Numbered from the stretch's first letter, positions 7,575 through 15,984 are shown. The stretch is DNA of 42,177 bases from DASQEH01 sp038239485 (GCA_038239485.1 JBBSET010000034.1:1-42177); one strand, 5' to 3'. Notes: generated by a model from the sequence alone, not told the origin. Program-made: numbers and translations.

Positions 7575-7805
7575 GACACTGCGCTCACGTCGTGACCACA
7601 GGGCAGTGACGCCCTGATCCGAGCTGCTCACTGGCTATGCTCACTGCACAGGTCCCCCTTGAACTACGACGGTGTCATTCTGACGATAGCGAGGCGAGCC
7701 GACAGTTCCCGATTGCCGCTCACCGGCCAGGTCAAGGACGCTAGCCCGCTGCGCGCCGCGCCGACAGCGCACTAGGAACAGCCATGTGGACCCGGGCCGT
7801 CAGCC

Positions 7806-7924
7806 TGTGGATAAAACGGGAGGCGACTGTGCACAGCCTGGGGATACATCGGTGGATGACGGACGGTGACGAACCCGTCGAAGGCCTGTGACCTGCCTCC
7901 TCGCCGGCACCCAGGTGTGGAGAA
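7806..7924. promoter_or_regulatory. DnaA-box-like cluster between dnaB and the MATE gene
   Basis: The 380-bp gap 7575-7954 separates the divergent dnaB and MATE starts and holds no convincing gene. A perfect DnaA box (TTATCCACA, minus strand) lies at 7806-7814. A one-mismatch copy (TTCTCCACA) is at 7916-7924 and a two-mismatch copy at 7839-7847, all in the same orientation. This could be DnaA-dependent control of dnaB or a titration site. The region lacks the AT-rich stretch of an origin. Confidence 0.4.
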
Positions 7925-7954
7925 AAGAAAAGTCGGGAAGACAATGGCATCGAC

Positions 7955-9334
7955 ATGACCGGCCGGCCACCAGGTGAGACGCCCTCGGCCGCCCGGCGCA
8001 GATCGGCGGCTCGAGCGCAGGACAGGGAGATAAGGCGGCTGGCTGTCCCGGCCTTCGCCGCCTTGGTCTCCGAGCCGGTGTTCCTTCTCGCCGACGCCGC
8101 CATCGTCGGGCACCTCGGCACCGCACAGCTCGCGGCCTTGGGGCTGGCGGGCGTGGTCGTCCAAACAGCGATCGGCCTGTTCGTCTTCCTCGCCTACGGG
8201 GCCACGGCGACCGTCGCGCGCAACGTCGGCGCCGGTGACCGCCGCGCTGCCCTTGCCGTCGGTATCGACGGCTTGTGGCTGGCTTTGGTCATCGGGGGTC
8301 TGGCCGCACTCGCGACCCTGGCGCTGTCACCGCCGATCGTCGGCGCGTTCCGACCCGCCGCCGACGTCCACGGGTTCGCGATCACCTACCTGCGGATCGC
8401 GGGCTTCGGGATCCCGGCGCTCCTGCTGACGCTGGCGGCGACCGGTGTGCTGCGAGGACTGCAGGACACCCGCACACCCCTCGTGGTCGCGGTGGTGGCC
8501 AACGCGGCCAATGTCGCGCTGAACCTGTTCTTCGTGTATGGGCTCGGCTGGGGCATCTCCGGGTCGGCCCTCGGAACAGTCGTCGCGCAGGGCGCCGGCG
8601 CGGTTGCCGTGACGGCCGTCGTCATACGGGCCGCTCGTCGACATGACGCGTCCTTGTCCCCCCGACGTGGTGGGGTCGCCGCCGCATGGCAGGCCGGGGT
8701 CCCGCTGATCGTGCGGACTCTCACCCTTCGAGCCACCCTTGTGCTCGCCACCTACGTAGCCGCGTCGATCTCGACGGTGGCCATCGCCGCCCACCAGGTC
8801 GCCTTCACGGTCTGGTCGTTCCTCGCCTTCGCCCTGGATGCCATCGCCATCGCCGCCCAGGCGATCACGGGACGGCTCCTCGGAGCGGGTGACGCGGCTG
8901 CCACACGCGCCGCCACCGCCCGGATGGTGCGCTGGGGAGTCGTGGCCGGCGTCGTGCTCGGCGCCTCGCTGGCGCTGGCGCGTCCGCTCATCGTCGGTCT
9001 ATTCTCCGCCGACCCCGACGTGCAGCGGCAGCTCTCGGCGGTGCTTCTGCTCGTCGCGGTCCATCAGCCAGTGGCCGGTGTGGTCTTCGTCCTCGACGGA
9101 GTCCTCATCGGCGCGGGCGGCGGGAGGTACCTCGCCTGGGCGGGCGTCGCGACCTTCGTCGTCTTCGTCCCGCTGGCCCTCGCCGTGCTGTTGCTGCACG
9201 GGGGCCTGCTGTGGCTGTGGGCGGCCTTCATCGTCTTCATGGTCGTCCGGATGGCGACCCTGCTGGTGAGGGCCCGCAGTGAGCGCTGGCTCGTCCTCGG
9301 AGCGCCCCCTGGTTCGGCTGTGACCAAGCCATGA
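7955..9334 (+). CDS. MATE family efflux transporter (DinF-like)
   Basis: 459-aa inner-membrane cation-coupled multidrug/metabolite exporter of the MATE superfamily. The N-terminal lobe begins REIRRLAVPAFAALVSEPVFLLADAAIVGHLGTAQLAALGLA, the DinF-branch signature; about twelve hydrophobic segments follow in two six-helix halves separated near residue 230. The second half repeats the pattern (ASISTVAIAAHQVAFTVWSFLAFALDAIAIAAQAITGRLLG). The ATG at 7955 overlaps the stop of a 4-codon ATG-GCA-TCG-ACA frame (ATGA), probably by chance. The first 25 residues are Arg-rich and a later start is possible. Substrate unknown. Divergent from dnaB, convergent with rplI. Confidence 0.92.
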   Translation: MTGRPPGETPSAARRRSAARAQDREIRRLAVPAFAALVSEPVFLLADAAIVGHLGTAQLAALGLAGVVVQTAIGLFVFLAYGATATVARNVGAGDRRAALAVGIDGLWLALVIGGLAALATLALSPPIVGAFRPAADVHGFAITYLRIAGFGIPALLLTLAATGVLRGLQDTRTPLVVAVVANAANVALNLFFVYGLGWGISGSALGTVVAQGAGAVAVTAVVIRAARRHDASLSPRRGGVAAAWQAGVPLIVRTLTLRATLVLATYVAASISTVAIAAHQVAFTVWSFLAFALDAIAIAAQAITGRLLGAGDAAATRAATARMVRWGVVAGVVLGASLALARPLIVGLFSADPDVQRQLSAVLLLVAVHQPVAGVVFVLDGVLIGAGGGRYLAWAGVATFVVFVPLALAVLLLHGGLLWLWAAFIVFMVVRMATLLVRARSERWLVLGAPPGSAVTKP

Positions 9335-9392
9335 CGCCCAAGAGCCCGTCGGGCGACGACCGGCTCCAGGCACCTACGAGGAGCACCCTGGC

Positions 9393-9421
9393 GCCCGCGG
9401 GTACACACTCGGCCTGCGGGC
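9393..9421. terminator. Bidirectional hairpin between MATE gene and rplI
   Basis: GCCCGCGGG (9393-9401) and CCTGCGGGC (9413-9421) form a 9-bp stem with one G-U pair and an 11-nt loop, midway between convergent stops. It could end both transcripts; there is no U-tract. Confidence 0.45.
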
Positions 9422-9447
9422 CCAGGTCGCTCCCACCGGCGGAGTGC

Positions 9448-9900
9448 TCATGCGGACGACGAGACGACCTCGAGGTTGACGGTGGCCGTCACATCGTCGT
9501 GAACCTTGACGGTCACCTGGTGAGCGCCGAGAGTCTTGATCGGGTTCTTCACCTGGATCCGGCGCTTGTCGATGTCGGGTCCGCCGGACGACTTGACCGC
9601 CGCCACGATGTCGGAAACCGAAACAGCACCGAAAAGTCGCCCGGTGGAGCCGGCCTGCGCCGGGACCGTCACCGAGAGGGCTTCCAACCGGTTCTTGATC
9701 TCGTCGGCCTGCCCGAGGTCGCGGACGTCGCGAACCGAACGGGCCTGTTTGATCGACCCGATCTGCTTCTCGGCACCCTTGGTCCAGCGGATCGCCAGGC
9801 CCCGGGGCATCAGGTAGTTGCGGCCGTAGCCGTCCTTGACCTCGACCACGTCACCCGGCGAGCCGAGGGCTGACACTTCCTGCGTCAAGATGAGCTTCAT
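9448..9900 (-). CDS. rplI: 50S ribosomal protein L9
   Basis: 150-aa L9, which binds 23S rRNA at the base of the L1 stalk. The N-terminal domain MKLILTQEVSALGSPGDVVEVKDGYGRNYLMPRGLA is textbook, followed by the connecting helix and the C-terminal domain (TGRLFGAVSVSDIVAAV, GAHQVTVKVHDDVTATVNLEV). Length matches the family. It is the last gene of the leftward rpsF-ssb-rpsR-rplI operon, 12 nt after rpsR; its Shine-Dalgarno GAGAGG overlaps the rpsR stop region, implying coupled translation. Confidence 0.98.
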   Translation of the reverse strand: MKLILTQEVSALGSPGDVVEVKDGYGRNYLMPRGLAIRWTKGAEKQIGSIKQARSVRDVRDLGQADEIKNRLEALSVTVPAQAGSTGRLFGAVSVSDIVAAVKSSGGPDIDKRRIQVKNPIKTLGAHQVTVKVHDDVTATVNLEVVSSSA

Positions 9901-9912
9901 CGTGTCAACCTC

Positions 9913-10149
9913 TCAGCGCGCGCTGGACGTGTAGGGCAGCAAAGCCATCTCGCGGGCGTTCTTGATCGCGGTGGCGACGTCGCGCTGGTGCTGCGTGCAG
10001 TTGCCGCTGACCCGGCGGGCGCGGATCTTGCCCCGGTCGGAGATGAACTTGCGAAGCAGCGTGGTGTCCTTGTAGTCGACGTAGGTGGCCTTGTCCTTGC
10101 AGAATCCGCAGACCTTCTTCTTCGGCTTGCGGACGACTGGTTTCGCCAT
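9913..10149 (-). CDS. rpsR: 30S ribosomal protein S18 (Cys-containing form)
   Basis: 78-aa S18, partner of S6 on the 30S platform. ATG 10149 (MAKPVVRKPKKK) is chosen because GGGAGC lies 7 nt upstream; the open frame runs to 10320 only as antisense of the ssb tail. The core CGFCKDKATYVDYKDTTLLRKFISDRGKIRARRVSGNCTQHQRDV carries a CxxC pair plus a third Cys and a His, the zinc-binding C+ form. Actinobacteria often keep a second, Cys-less, zinc-starvation S18 elsewhere. Third gene of the rpsF operon. Confidence 0.97.
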   Translation of the reverse strand: MAKPVVRKPKKKVCGFCKDKATYVDYKDTTLLRKFISDRGKIRARRVSGNCTQHQRDVATAIKNAREMALLPYTSSAR

Positions 10150-10220
10150 TGTGGTGCTCCCTTTCTCAGAGCCCGGCATCGTGCCGGAATGGTCGGTTGG
10201 TGCGGGTGGGACAGGCCCGG

Positions 10221-10748
10221 CTAGAAGGGGGGCTCGTCCGTGCTGCCCGCGGGCGATGCCCACGGGTCGCTGGCGCCGGCCTGGCCGCCGCCTGCCGGTT
10301 GACTCGCGGGGGTTGCCCATGGGTCGTTGCCGCCGCCGTAGCTGTTGCCACTAGCTCCGTTACCGGCACCTCCGGTGCCGGAGCGCGACGTCTTGGTGAC
10401 CTTGGCGGTCGCATACTTCAAGGACGGACCGATCTCTTCCACGTCGACCTCGAACGTCGTACGCTTCTCGCCCTCGCGGGTCTCGTAGGAGCGCTGCTTG
10501 AGGCGGCCCTGGACGATCACCCGGGCTCCGCGCTGGAGCGTCTCAGCGACGTTCTCGGCCGCCTGCCGCCAGATCGAACAGCGAAGGAACAGCGCCTCGC
10601 CGTCCTTCCACTCGTTGGTCTGCTTGTCGAAGAACCGCGGCGTCGATGCCACGGTGAAGTTGGCGACGGCCGCCCCGTTGGGCGTGAATCGCAGGTCCGG
10701 GTCGTCGGTGAGGTTGCCGACGACAGTGATCGTGGTTTCGCCTGCCAT
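10221..10748 (-). CDS. ssb: Single-stranded DNA-binding protein
   Basis: 175-aa SSB that coats single-stranded DNA during replication, recombination and repair. The OB fold spans residues 1-110 (ETTITVVGNLTDDPDLRFTPNG, FLRCSIWRQAAENVAETLQRGARVIVQGRLKQRSYE). A Gly/Ala/Ser-rich disordered linker follows, ending in the acidic tip DEPPF that recruits partner enzymes. ATG 10748 has AGGGAGG upstream. It sits between rpsF and rpsR in the conserved operon. Confidence 0.98.
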   Translation of the reverse strand: MAGETTITVVGNLTDDPDLRFTPNGAAVANFTVASTPRFFDKQTNEWKDGEALFLRCSIWRQAAENVAETLQRGARVIVQGRLKQRSYETREGEKRTTFEVDVEEIGPSLKYATAKVTKTSRSGTGGAGNGASGNSYGGGNDPWATPASQPAGGGQAGASDPWASPAGSTDEPPF

Positions 10749-10844
10749 GTGTGATGGCCTCCCTTTGGCTGGTCAGTTCGAGTGGAACGACCGGGGGAAT
10801 CGGTCTCTTGCCGGATGACGCGGTGCGTCACCCGTGCGGTTGGG

Positions 10845-11135
10845 TCAGTGCACCTCGGGTCGGAGGACCTTGGTGCGGATCACCGACTCGTTGAGGCCGA
10901 GCTGACGGTCGAGTTCTTTGACCGTAGCTGGCTCCGCCGACAAGGTGACGACGGCGTAGATGCCTTCGGACTTCTTGTTGATCTCGTACGCCAGTCGACG
11001 ACGGCCCCAGACGTCGACGGACTCGACGCTGCCGCCGTCTTGGCGAACGAGGTTGAGGTACTGGTCGAGCGACGGCTGGACCGTTCGCTCCTCGAGGTCT
11101 GGATCGAGAATGACCATGAGCTCGTAGTTGCGCAT
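10845..11135 (-). CDS. rpsF: 30S ribosomal protein S6
   Basis: 96-aa S6, which pairs with S18 on the 30S platform. The sequence MRNYELMVILDPDLEERTV...RRRLAYEINKKSEGIYAVV...RTKVLRPEVH matches the family end to end. Two ATGs compete: 11144 (MSV-MRNYEL) and 11135. I prefer 11135, since homologues begin MR(N/H)YE, although the AGGAGG (11153-11148) is then 12 nt away and is only 3 nt from the other ATG. First gene of the rpsF-ssb-rpsR-rplI operon. Its Shine-Dalgarno can pair with an upstream anti-SD (see leader). Confidence 0.96.
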   Translation of the reverse strand: MRNYELMVILDPDLEERTVQPSLDQYLNLVRQDGGSVESVDVWGRRRLAYEINKKSEGIYAVVTLSAEPATVKELDRQLGLNESVIRTKVLRPEVH

Positions 11136-11147
11136 GACTGACATCCA

Positions 11148-11190
11148 CCTCCTGTGGACTTTGCGGTCACGGTCGTTCCGTGACAGGAGG
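11148..11190 (-). promoter_or_regulatory. Structured rpsF leader that can mask the ribosome-binding site
   Basis: In the rpsF transcript CCTCCTGT (11190-11183) is exactly complementary to ACAGGAGG (11155-11148), which contains the rpsF Shine-Dalgarno. Between them lies a 7-bp hairpin GTCACGG / CCGTGAC (11184-11178 with 11172-11166) with loop AACGA, then a 3'-side bulge beginning CGCAAAG. A CCG sits at the hairpin's 3' edge. The layout resembles the S6:S18-binding rpsF leaders known in many bacteria, which feed back on translation. The rest of the gap 11191-11373 shows nothing else clear. Confidence 0.6.
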
Positions 11191-11373
11191 TCGCGACTCT
11201 TCGACGTGCGCCTAGCGGGTCTTGTGGACTGCTCGGCCGCATCTCGGGCTGACGCGGTGTGACCCAGCCTCTTGCCAGGTCGACAGGACCGAGATTATCA
11301 GCGCGCGTACACCCAGCGGTAATCGTCATCCACAACCCCGCCGGCCGCCGCGCCCGCCGACTCGATGACGAGG

Positions 11374-13920
11374 TTACTCCGTCGTGATGGCCGTGAGGAC
11401 GTTGAGCTTGGCGGCCCTCCGGGCCGGGAGCACGGCGGCGAGCACCCCGATGACAGCGGACAGGAGCACGAAGACCAGCAGCCGCAGCCACGGCACGCTC
11501 AGCACGTCGACGCCCCGGTCGGAGATCGCCCGCTGGAGCGCGATCCCGAACGCGATCCCCATCACCATTCCCAGGATGGCGCCGAGCACCGCGATGTTGA
11601 CCGACTCCAGCCGGATCATCCGTCGCAGCTGTCGCCGGCTGAGCCCGACCGCACGGAGCAGCCCGACCTCCCTGGTCCGCTCGATCACCGACAGGGCGAG
11701 GGTGTTCACGATGCCGAGCACGGCGATGATGATGGCGAGGCCGAGCAGCGCATAGATGATGTACAGGAACTGGTTGATCTGCTTGGCCTGCTCGGCGGCG
11801 AACTCGCTCTGGTCCTTGAGCGTCACCGTGGGGTTGTCCTTGATGATCGAGTCGATCTCGTCACGGATCTTGGTGCTGGCGGCGCCCGGCTGCTTGGTGA
11901 TGAACACCGCGCTGTCGAGCGGCTTGATGCCACCCTTGATGAGCGTGTCGAACGAGACGAGGTAGCTCGCCGGGATCGCCGCCGAGGCCTTGAACACTCC
12001 TGCGACGACGAGCCGACGTGCGCCTGCCTGCATCTTCAGGTCGATCGTGTCGCCGACGGCGTAGTGATGGCTCTTCGCGGTCGTGGTGTCGACCAGGATC
12101 GACCTGTCGGCGAGAGCGCTCACCACTCCGGCGGTCATCGGGATCTTGAGAGTCTTCTCGAGCGCCCTCGGGTCGGCACCGTACGGATACACGGTGTCGC
12201 CGCCGATCTGGCCGACGCCCTGCCGGAACGCGGCGACCGCCTCGACGCCGTCGAGCTTCTCGATCTTGGTGGCGATCGTCGGCGAGAAGCCCGCACCGAC
12301 GGCGTTGGAGACGACGAAGTCAGCCACCAGCGTCTGGTTCAGTGCCTTGTCGGTGCTGGCCTTGGCGGACGCGCCCAGGATCGACATCAGCGCGACCAGC
12401 GTCAGGCCGATCATCAGTGCGCTCGCGGTCGCCGCGGTCCGCCGAGGGTTGCGCAGGGAGTTCTCGGTCGCCAGTCGGCCCACCGTCCCGAACCCGCCGC
12501 GGTACACCACTCCCAGGGCTTTGATCAACGGCCGGCTGAGGACCGGAGCCATCAGCGCCACCCCGATCAGGATCACGAGCATCCCGAGGCCGATGAGGAG
12601 CAGCCCGCTCCCGCCGGATCTCGCGAAGCCCCCGACCATCAGCGCGGCGCCGACGAGCACGAGGACAACGCCAGCGCCCATCCGCCGGCGCAGTGACGAC
12701 TCCGGCAGGGCAACGTCGTCGCGCATGGCCGCGACCGGGGCGATCTTCGACGCGCGGCGAGCGGGCAGGTACGCGGCGATCATGGTGACGACGAGGCCGA
12801 CCAGGTACGACACGGCGACCGTGCGCGGCTCCAACGGGAACGACGCACTGCCGAGATCGAGACCGATCGCGCCGAACAGGGCCTTCAGACCGATCGCGAG
12901 GAGGTATCCGACTGCGATCCCCATCGTGGACCCCACCAGGCCCACCGTGAACGCCTCGGTGAGGACGGAGCGGTTGACCTGCCTCCTCGAGGCGCCCATC
13001 GCCCTCAGCAGGGCGAGCTCGCGGCTGCGCTGCGCCACCAGGATCGAGAACGTGTTGATGATCAGGAAGGTGCCGACCACCATGGCGACTGCGGCGAAGA
13101 CCAGCAGGAAGATGTTGATGAAGCCCAGCGCCTTCCCGATGGCATCCTCGCCCTCCTTCGCGACCTTGTCGCCCTCCCGTGCCTGGTCGCCGGGGGGCAG
13201 CACCGTGTTGGCGGCGTCGGCGACCTGGGCCTGGGAGTACCCGGCGGCGGCGGTCAGCGAGATGCCGGTGTAGACGTCGCGACCATGGAAGAACAGGTCC
13301 TGCATCCAGCTCTTGTCGAAGATCGTCAAGGCGGCGCCCACGAGTCCGCCCTGGGAGCCGAAGCGGACGAGACCGACCAGCTTCGCCTTCAGGCTGGATA
13401 CCTTGCCCGGGGTCGACAGGGTCACGGTGTCGCCGATCCGGTAGCCGCCCTTCTTGGCCGTCGACTCGTCCAAGGCGATCTCGCCCGGGCCGGTGGGCAG
13501 CGCACCTGAGGCGAGCGTCAGGATCTGATTGCCGGTGATGGCCTTCGTGTCGGTGTAGTTGAACCCGAAGCTCGGCGGTCCGTTGCCGCCGACGAGCTTC
13601 CCGTCGCTGCCGATCACCCAGACGTTCTGGACCTCGTCGTTGCCGGCCGCCTCGGCGACCTGCGGGAGTCGGCTCAGGTCGTCGACGACGGATGCGTCGA
13701 TGGTGCGGGAGTCCTCGGCCGCGTTGACGGTCCCCGAGCCCTTGGGCGCCACCTCCACGTCCGCCGTTGTGCCCTTGATGATGCCGTTGAAGGCGCCGCT
13801 CAGGGCGTCGGTGAAGATGAACGAGCCAGCGACGAACGCGACGCCGAGAACGATGGCGAAACCGCTCAGAGCGAGCCGCAGCTTGCGTGCGACGAGATTG
13901 CGCCAGGTCACCTTGAGCAC
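11374..13920 (-). CDS. ABC transporter permease, FtsX/MacB type
   Basis: 848-aa membrane subunit of a type VII (MacB/LolCDE-like) ABC system, which couples cytoplasmic ATP hydrolysis to work outside the membrane rather than moving substrate through a channel. The N-terminal segment VTWRNLVARKLRLALSGFAIVLGVAFVAGSFIF is the first membrane helix, followed by a large extracytoplasmic domain, then two FtsX modules: about residues 270-390 (VVGTFLIINTFSILVAQRSRELALLRAMGASRRQV) and about 720-848 (IVNTLALSVIERTREVGLLRAVGLSRRQL). The GTG start lies 1 nt after the ATPase stop with GGAGG 7 nt upstream. Substrate unknown. Confidence 0.93.
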   Translation of the reverse strand: MLKVTWRNLVARKLRLALSGFAIVLGVAFVAGSFIFTDALSGAFNGIIKGTTADVEVAPKGSGTVNAAEDSRTIDASVVDDLSRLPQVAEAAGNDEVQNVWVIGSDGKLVGGNGPPSFGFNYTDTKAITGNQILTLASGALPTGPGEIALDESTAKKGGYRIGDTVTLSTPGKVSSLKAKLVGLVRFGSQGGLVGAALTIFDKSWMQDLFFHGRDVYTGISLTAAAGYSQAQVADAANTVLPPGDQAREGDKVAKEGEDAIGKALGFINIFLLVFAAVAMVVGTFLIINTFSILVAQRSRELALLRAMGASRRQVNRSVLTEAFTVGLVGSTMGIAVGYLLAIGLKALFGAIGLDLGSASFPLEPRTVAVSYLVGLVVTMIAAYLPARRASKIAPVAAMRDDVALPESSLRRRMGAGVVLVLVGAALMVGGFARSGGSGLLLIGLGMLVILIGVALMAPVLSRPLIKALGVVYRGGFGTVGRLATENSLRNPRRTAATASALMIGLTLVALMSILGASAKASTDKALNQTLVADFVVSNAVGAGFSPTIATKIEKLDGVEAVAAFRQGVGQIGGDTVYPYGADPRALEKTLKIPMTAGVVSALADRSILVDTTTAKSHHYAVGDTIDLKMQAGARRLVVAGVFKASAAIPASYLVSFDTLIKGGIKPLDSAVFITKQPGAASTKIRDEIDSIIKDNPTVTLKDQSEFAAEQAKQINQFLYIIYALLGLAIIIAVLGIVNTLALSVIERTREVGLLRAVGLSRRQLRRMIRLESVNIAVLGAILGMVMGIAFGIALQRAISDRGVDVLSVPWLRLLVFVLLSAVIGVLAAVLPARRAAKLNVLTAITTE

Positions 13921-13921
13921 G

Positions 13922-14716
13922 TCATGCCTCCGTTGCCGGGCCGGTGACGGCCCGGAGGCTGAGCACCTTCATCTCTTCGAGCACCGCGTCGGCCGTGGGC
14001 CGGCGGAGCTCGTCCACCACCTTGCCGTCGGCGAGGAACACCACACGGTCCGTGTAGGCCGCGGCGATCGGGTCGTGCGTGACCATCACGATGGTCTGGC
14101 CGAACTCGTCGGCACTGCGCCGCAGGAACGTCAGGATCTCCGCGCTGGCCGCCGAGTCCAGGTTGCCGGTGGGCTCGTCGGCGAACACGATCTCCGGCCT
14201 GGACACCAGTGCCCTGGCGCAGGCCACCCGCTGCTGTTGCCCCCCGGACAGCTGGTTCGGTCGGTGCTTCAACCGCTCGCGCAACCCGATGGTGTCGATC
14301 ACGGTGTCGAACCACGCTTTGTCGGGCTTGCGGCCGGCGATGGCGAGCGGGAGCTCGATGTTCTCTCGTGCGGTCAGCGTCGGAACCAGGTTGTATGCCT
14401 GGAACACGAAACCGACCTTGTCGCGCCGCAGGATGGTGAGGTCCTTGTCGCCGAGCCCCGCCAGGTCGGTGTCACCGAGGAAGACCTGGCCGCTCGACGA
14501 CGTGTCGAGGGCGGCCATGCAGTGCATCAGTGTCGACTTTCCTGATCCGGAAGGTCCCATCACGGCGGTGAACTCGCCCTGGACGAAGTCGATGGACACG
14601 CCGTCGAGGGCGGCCACTTTGGCGTCCCCCTCGCCGTACACCTTGGTCAGCTCGACAGCGCGCGCGGCAATGCTGCGGGATTGTCTGGGCGGGATGTCCA
14701 GCGCCTGCTCGGTCAT
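13922..14716 (-). CDS. ABC transporter ATP-binding protein (MacB/LolD type)
   Basis: 264-aa ATPase partner of the FtsX-type permease directly downstream. Motifs in order: A-loop Tyr in VYGEG (27), Walker A GPSGSGKS (54-61), Q-loop FQAYNLVPTLTARENIELPL, signature LSGGQ (156-160), Walker B IVFADEP (176-182), D-loop GNLDS and switch His in MVTHDP. Start ATG 14716 (MTEQALD) is chosen because GGGGAC lies 5 nt upstream; ATG 14728 and GTG 14767 are in frame without a good site. First gene of a two-gene leftward operon divergent from nfo. The 279-bp gap to nfo holds a 6-bp inverted repeat (14924-14941) and no gene. Confidence 0.94.
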   Translation of the reverse strand: MTEQALDIPPRQSRSIAARAVELTKVYGEGDAKVAALDGVSIDFVQGEFTAVMGPSGSGKSTLMHCMAALDTSSSGQVFLGDTDLAGLGDKDLTILRRDKVGFVFQAYNLVPTLTARENIELPLAIAGRKPDKAWFDTVIDTIGLRERLKHRPNQLSGGQQQRVACARALVSRPEIVFADEPTGNLDSAASAEILTFLRRSADEFGQTIVMVTHDPIAAAYTDRVVFLADGKVVDELRRPTADAVLEEMKVLSLRAVTGPATEA

Positions 14717-14982
14717 TCGTGTCCCCATGAAGGTCGTGCGAGACGCGCCCTCGTTGCGCCCCGTCACGGCAACGGTACCGACGATGGCGGCTCGAAATCG
14801 ATGGGGTTATTCCCTGGTTTCCCCCTGACGAGACCGGGTCTGGACCCTGGTGCCCGAGGGGTGCCGCTGCGAGCCACCGTGGGCAAGGCTTCGGTCTGCC
14901 ACGCCCAGGGGCCCTGCCTCACACCAGGCACGCTCGCCTGGGGCAAGGCCCAAGGGCTCACCGGCTGTCGGACGGGTGGCTT

Positions 14983-14988
14983 TAGGGT
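14983..14988 (+). promoter_or_regulatory. Putative -10 box of leaderless nfo
   Basis: TAGGGT (TANNNT) ends 7 nt before the nfo ATG (14996), and no Shine-Dalgarno sequence is visible. Typical actinobacterial leaderless layout. Confidence 0.55.
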
Positions 14989-14995
14989 GAGCGTC

Positions 14996-15796
14996 ATGTC
15001 CTCTCTTGTCATCGGCGGCCACGTCGACCAGACCGATCCGATCGCGGAGGCGCGCGCCCGCGACGCGAACATGTCACAGTTCTTCCTCGGCGACCCGCAG
15101 GGTTGGAAGGCGCCAGTGGTCGCCTACGAGGGCGGCGCGGCGGCACTGCGGGCAGCCGCCGTCGAAGCGGACGTCGACCTCTACGTCCATGCGCCGTACG
15201 TCCTCAATGTCGCCACGTCCAACAACCGGATTCGGATCCCGTCGCGGAAGCTGCTGCAGCAGACGATCGACCTGGCGGCGCAGATCGACGCCAAGGGTGT
15301 GATCGTGCACGGGGGGCATGTGCTCAAGGCAGCCGACCTCGACGGTGGCTTCGACAACTGGCGCAAATGTGTCGAGCGCACCGAGATCCGTGTCCCCCTC
15401 CTGATCGAGAACACGGCTGGCGGTGAGAACGCGATGGCGAGATGGATCGAGCGCATCGCCTTGCTCTGGGACGCGGTCAGTGGTGCTGAGGGCAGCGAGT
15501 CGGTCGGCTTCTGCCTCGACACCTGTCACGCCCACGCCGCGGGAGAGGCGCTGGGCGGCCTGGTCGAGAGGGTGATGGCCATCACCGGGCGGATCGACCT
15601 GGTCCATGCCAACGACTCTCGGGACGAGTTCGGCTCAGGTGCCGACCGGCACGCCAACCTCGGCGAAGGCCATCTCGACCCCGACGAGCTGGCGACAGTG
15701 GTCACGCAGGCGGCCGCCCCGGTCGTCGTGGAGACGCCGGGAGGGAGCGAGGGACAGGGCGCCGACATCGCCTGGCTCCGCAAACGGCTGGCCTAG
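14996..15796 (+). CDS. nfo: Deoxyribonuclease IV (AP endonuclease family 2)
   Basis: 266-aa TIM-barrel DNA repair enzyme that cleaves 5' to abasic sites and uses a trinuclear zinc centre. Metal-ligand segments are in order: GGHVDQTDP near the N-terminus, LYVHAPYVLNVA, IVHGGH, LLIENTAGGENA (Glu), GFCLDTCHAHAAGE (Asp and His), LVHANDSRDEFGSGADRHANLGEGHL (His/Asp/His), and VVVETPGG (Glu). Slightly shorter than the 280-300 aa usual for the family but complete. ATG 14996 is fixed by the family N-terminus; the frame is open to 14681 without meaning. Divergent from the ABC exporter. Confidence 0.94.
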   Translation: MSSLVIGGHVDQTDPIAEARARDANMSQFFLGDPQGWKAPVVAYEGGAAALRAAAVEADVDLYVHAPYVLNVATSNNRIRIPSRKLLQQTIDLAAQIDAKGVIVHGGHVLKAADLDGGFDNWRKCVERTEIRVPLLIENTAGGENAMARWIERIALLWDAVSGAEGSESVGFCLDTCHAHAAGEALGGLVERVMAITGRIDLVHANDSRDEFGSGADRHANLGEGHLDPDELATVVTQAAAPVVVETPGGSEGQGADIAWLRKRLA

Positions 15797-15840
15797 TCCC
15801 CGGCCTTGCACAGCGAACGGCAAACCTCATCATCGACCGC

Positions 15841-15984
15841 ATGACCACGGCTGACACCGCTCGTGACATGGAGCAGCCCGACCGGCGCGGGTCAGGAGGG
15901 CCCGCTACCCACTGGCGGGCCGACGAGCGGGGCCTCCCGGTCCGTCAGTGGCGTGAGGCCCGCTCCGGTAGCGTGCGAGCGTGA
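15841..15984 (+). CDS. Possible 47-aa protein overlapping the femX start
   Basis: ATG 15841 opens a 47-codon frame (MTTADTARDMEQPDRRG...) whose TGA (15982-15984) overlaps the femX GTG as GTGA. Codon third positions are mostly G/C, as in real genes here. No family is recognised and no clear ribosome-binding site precedes it. Either a small coupled protein or chance; a competing leaderless femX promoter box lies inside it. Confidence 0.3.
   Translation: MTTADTARDMEQPDRRGSGGPATHWRADERGLPVRQWREARSGSVRA

Noticed and set aside
7575..7954. Chromosomal origin suggested by the DnaA boxes
   Set aside because: Only one perfect box, no AT-rich unwinding region, and dnaA/dnaN are not adjacent.
7944..7958. 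4-codon frame overlapping the MATE ATG as ATGA
   Set aside because: Too short to weigh, no leaderless-type box at the right distance; a similar 4-codon ATG frame before GTG 19952 shows such overlaps also arise by chance.
11365..12696. 443-codon open frame on the plus strand
   Set aside because: Antisense to the FtsX-type permease; its Arg/His/Asp-rich sequence has no domain and mirrors the GC-rich codon pattern of the real gene.
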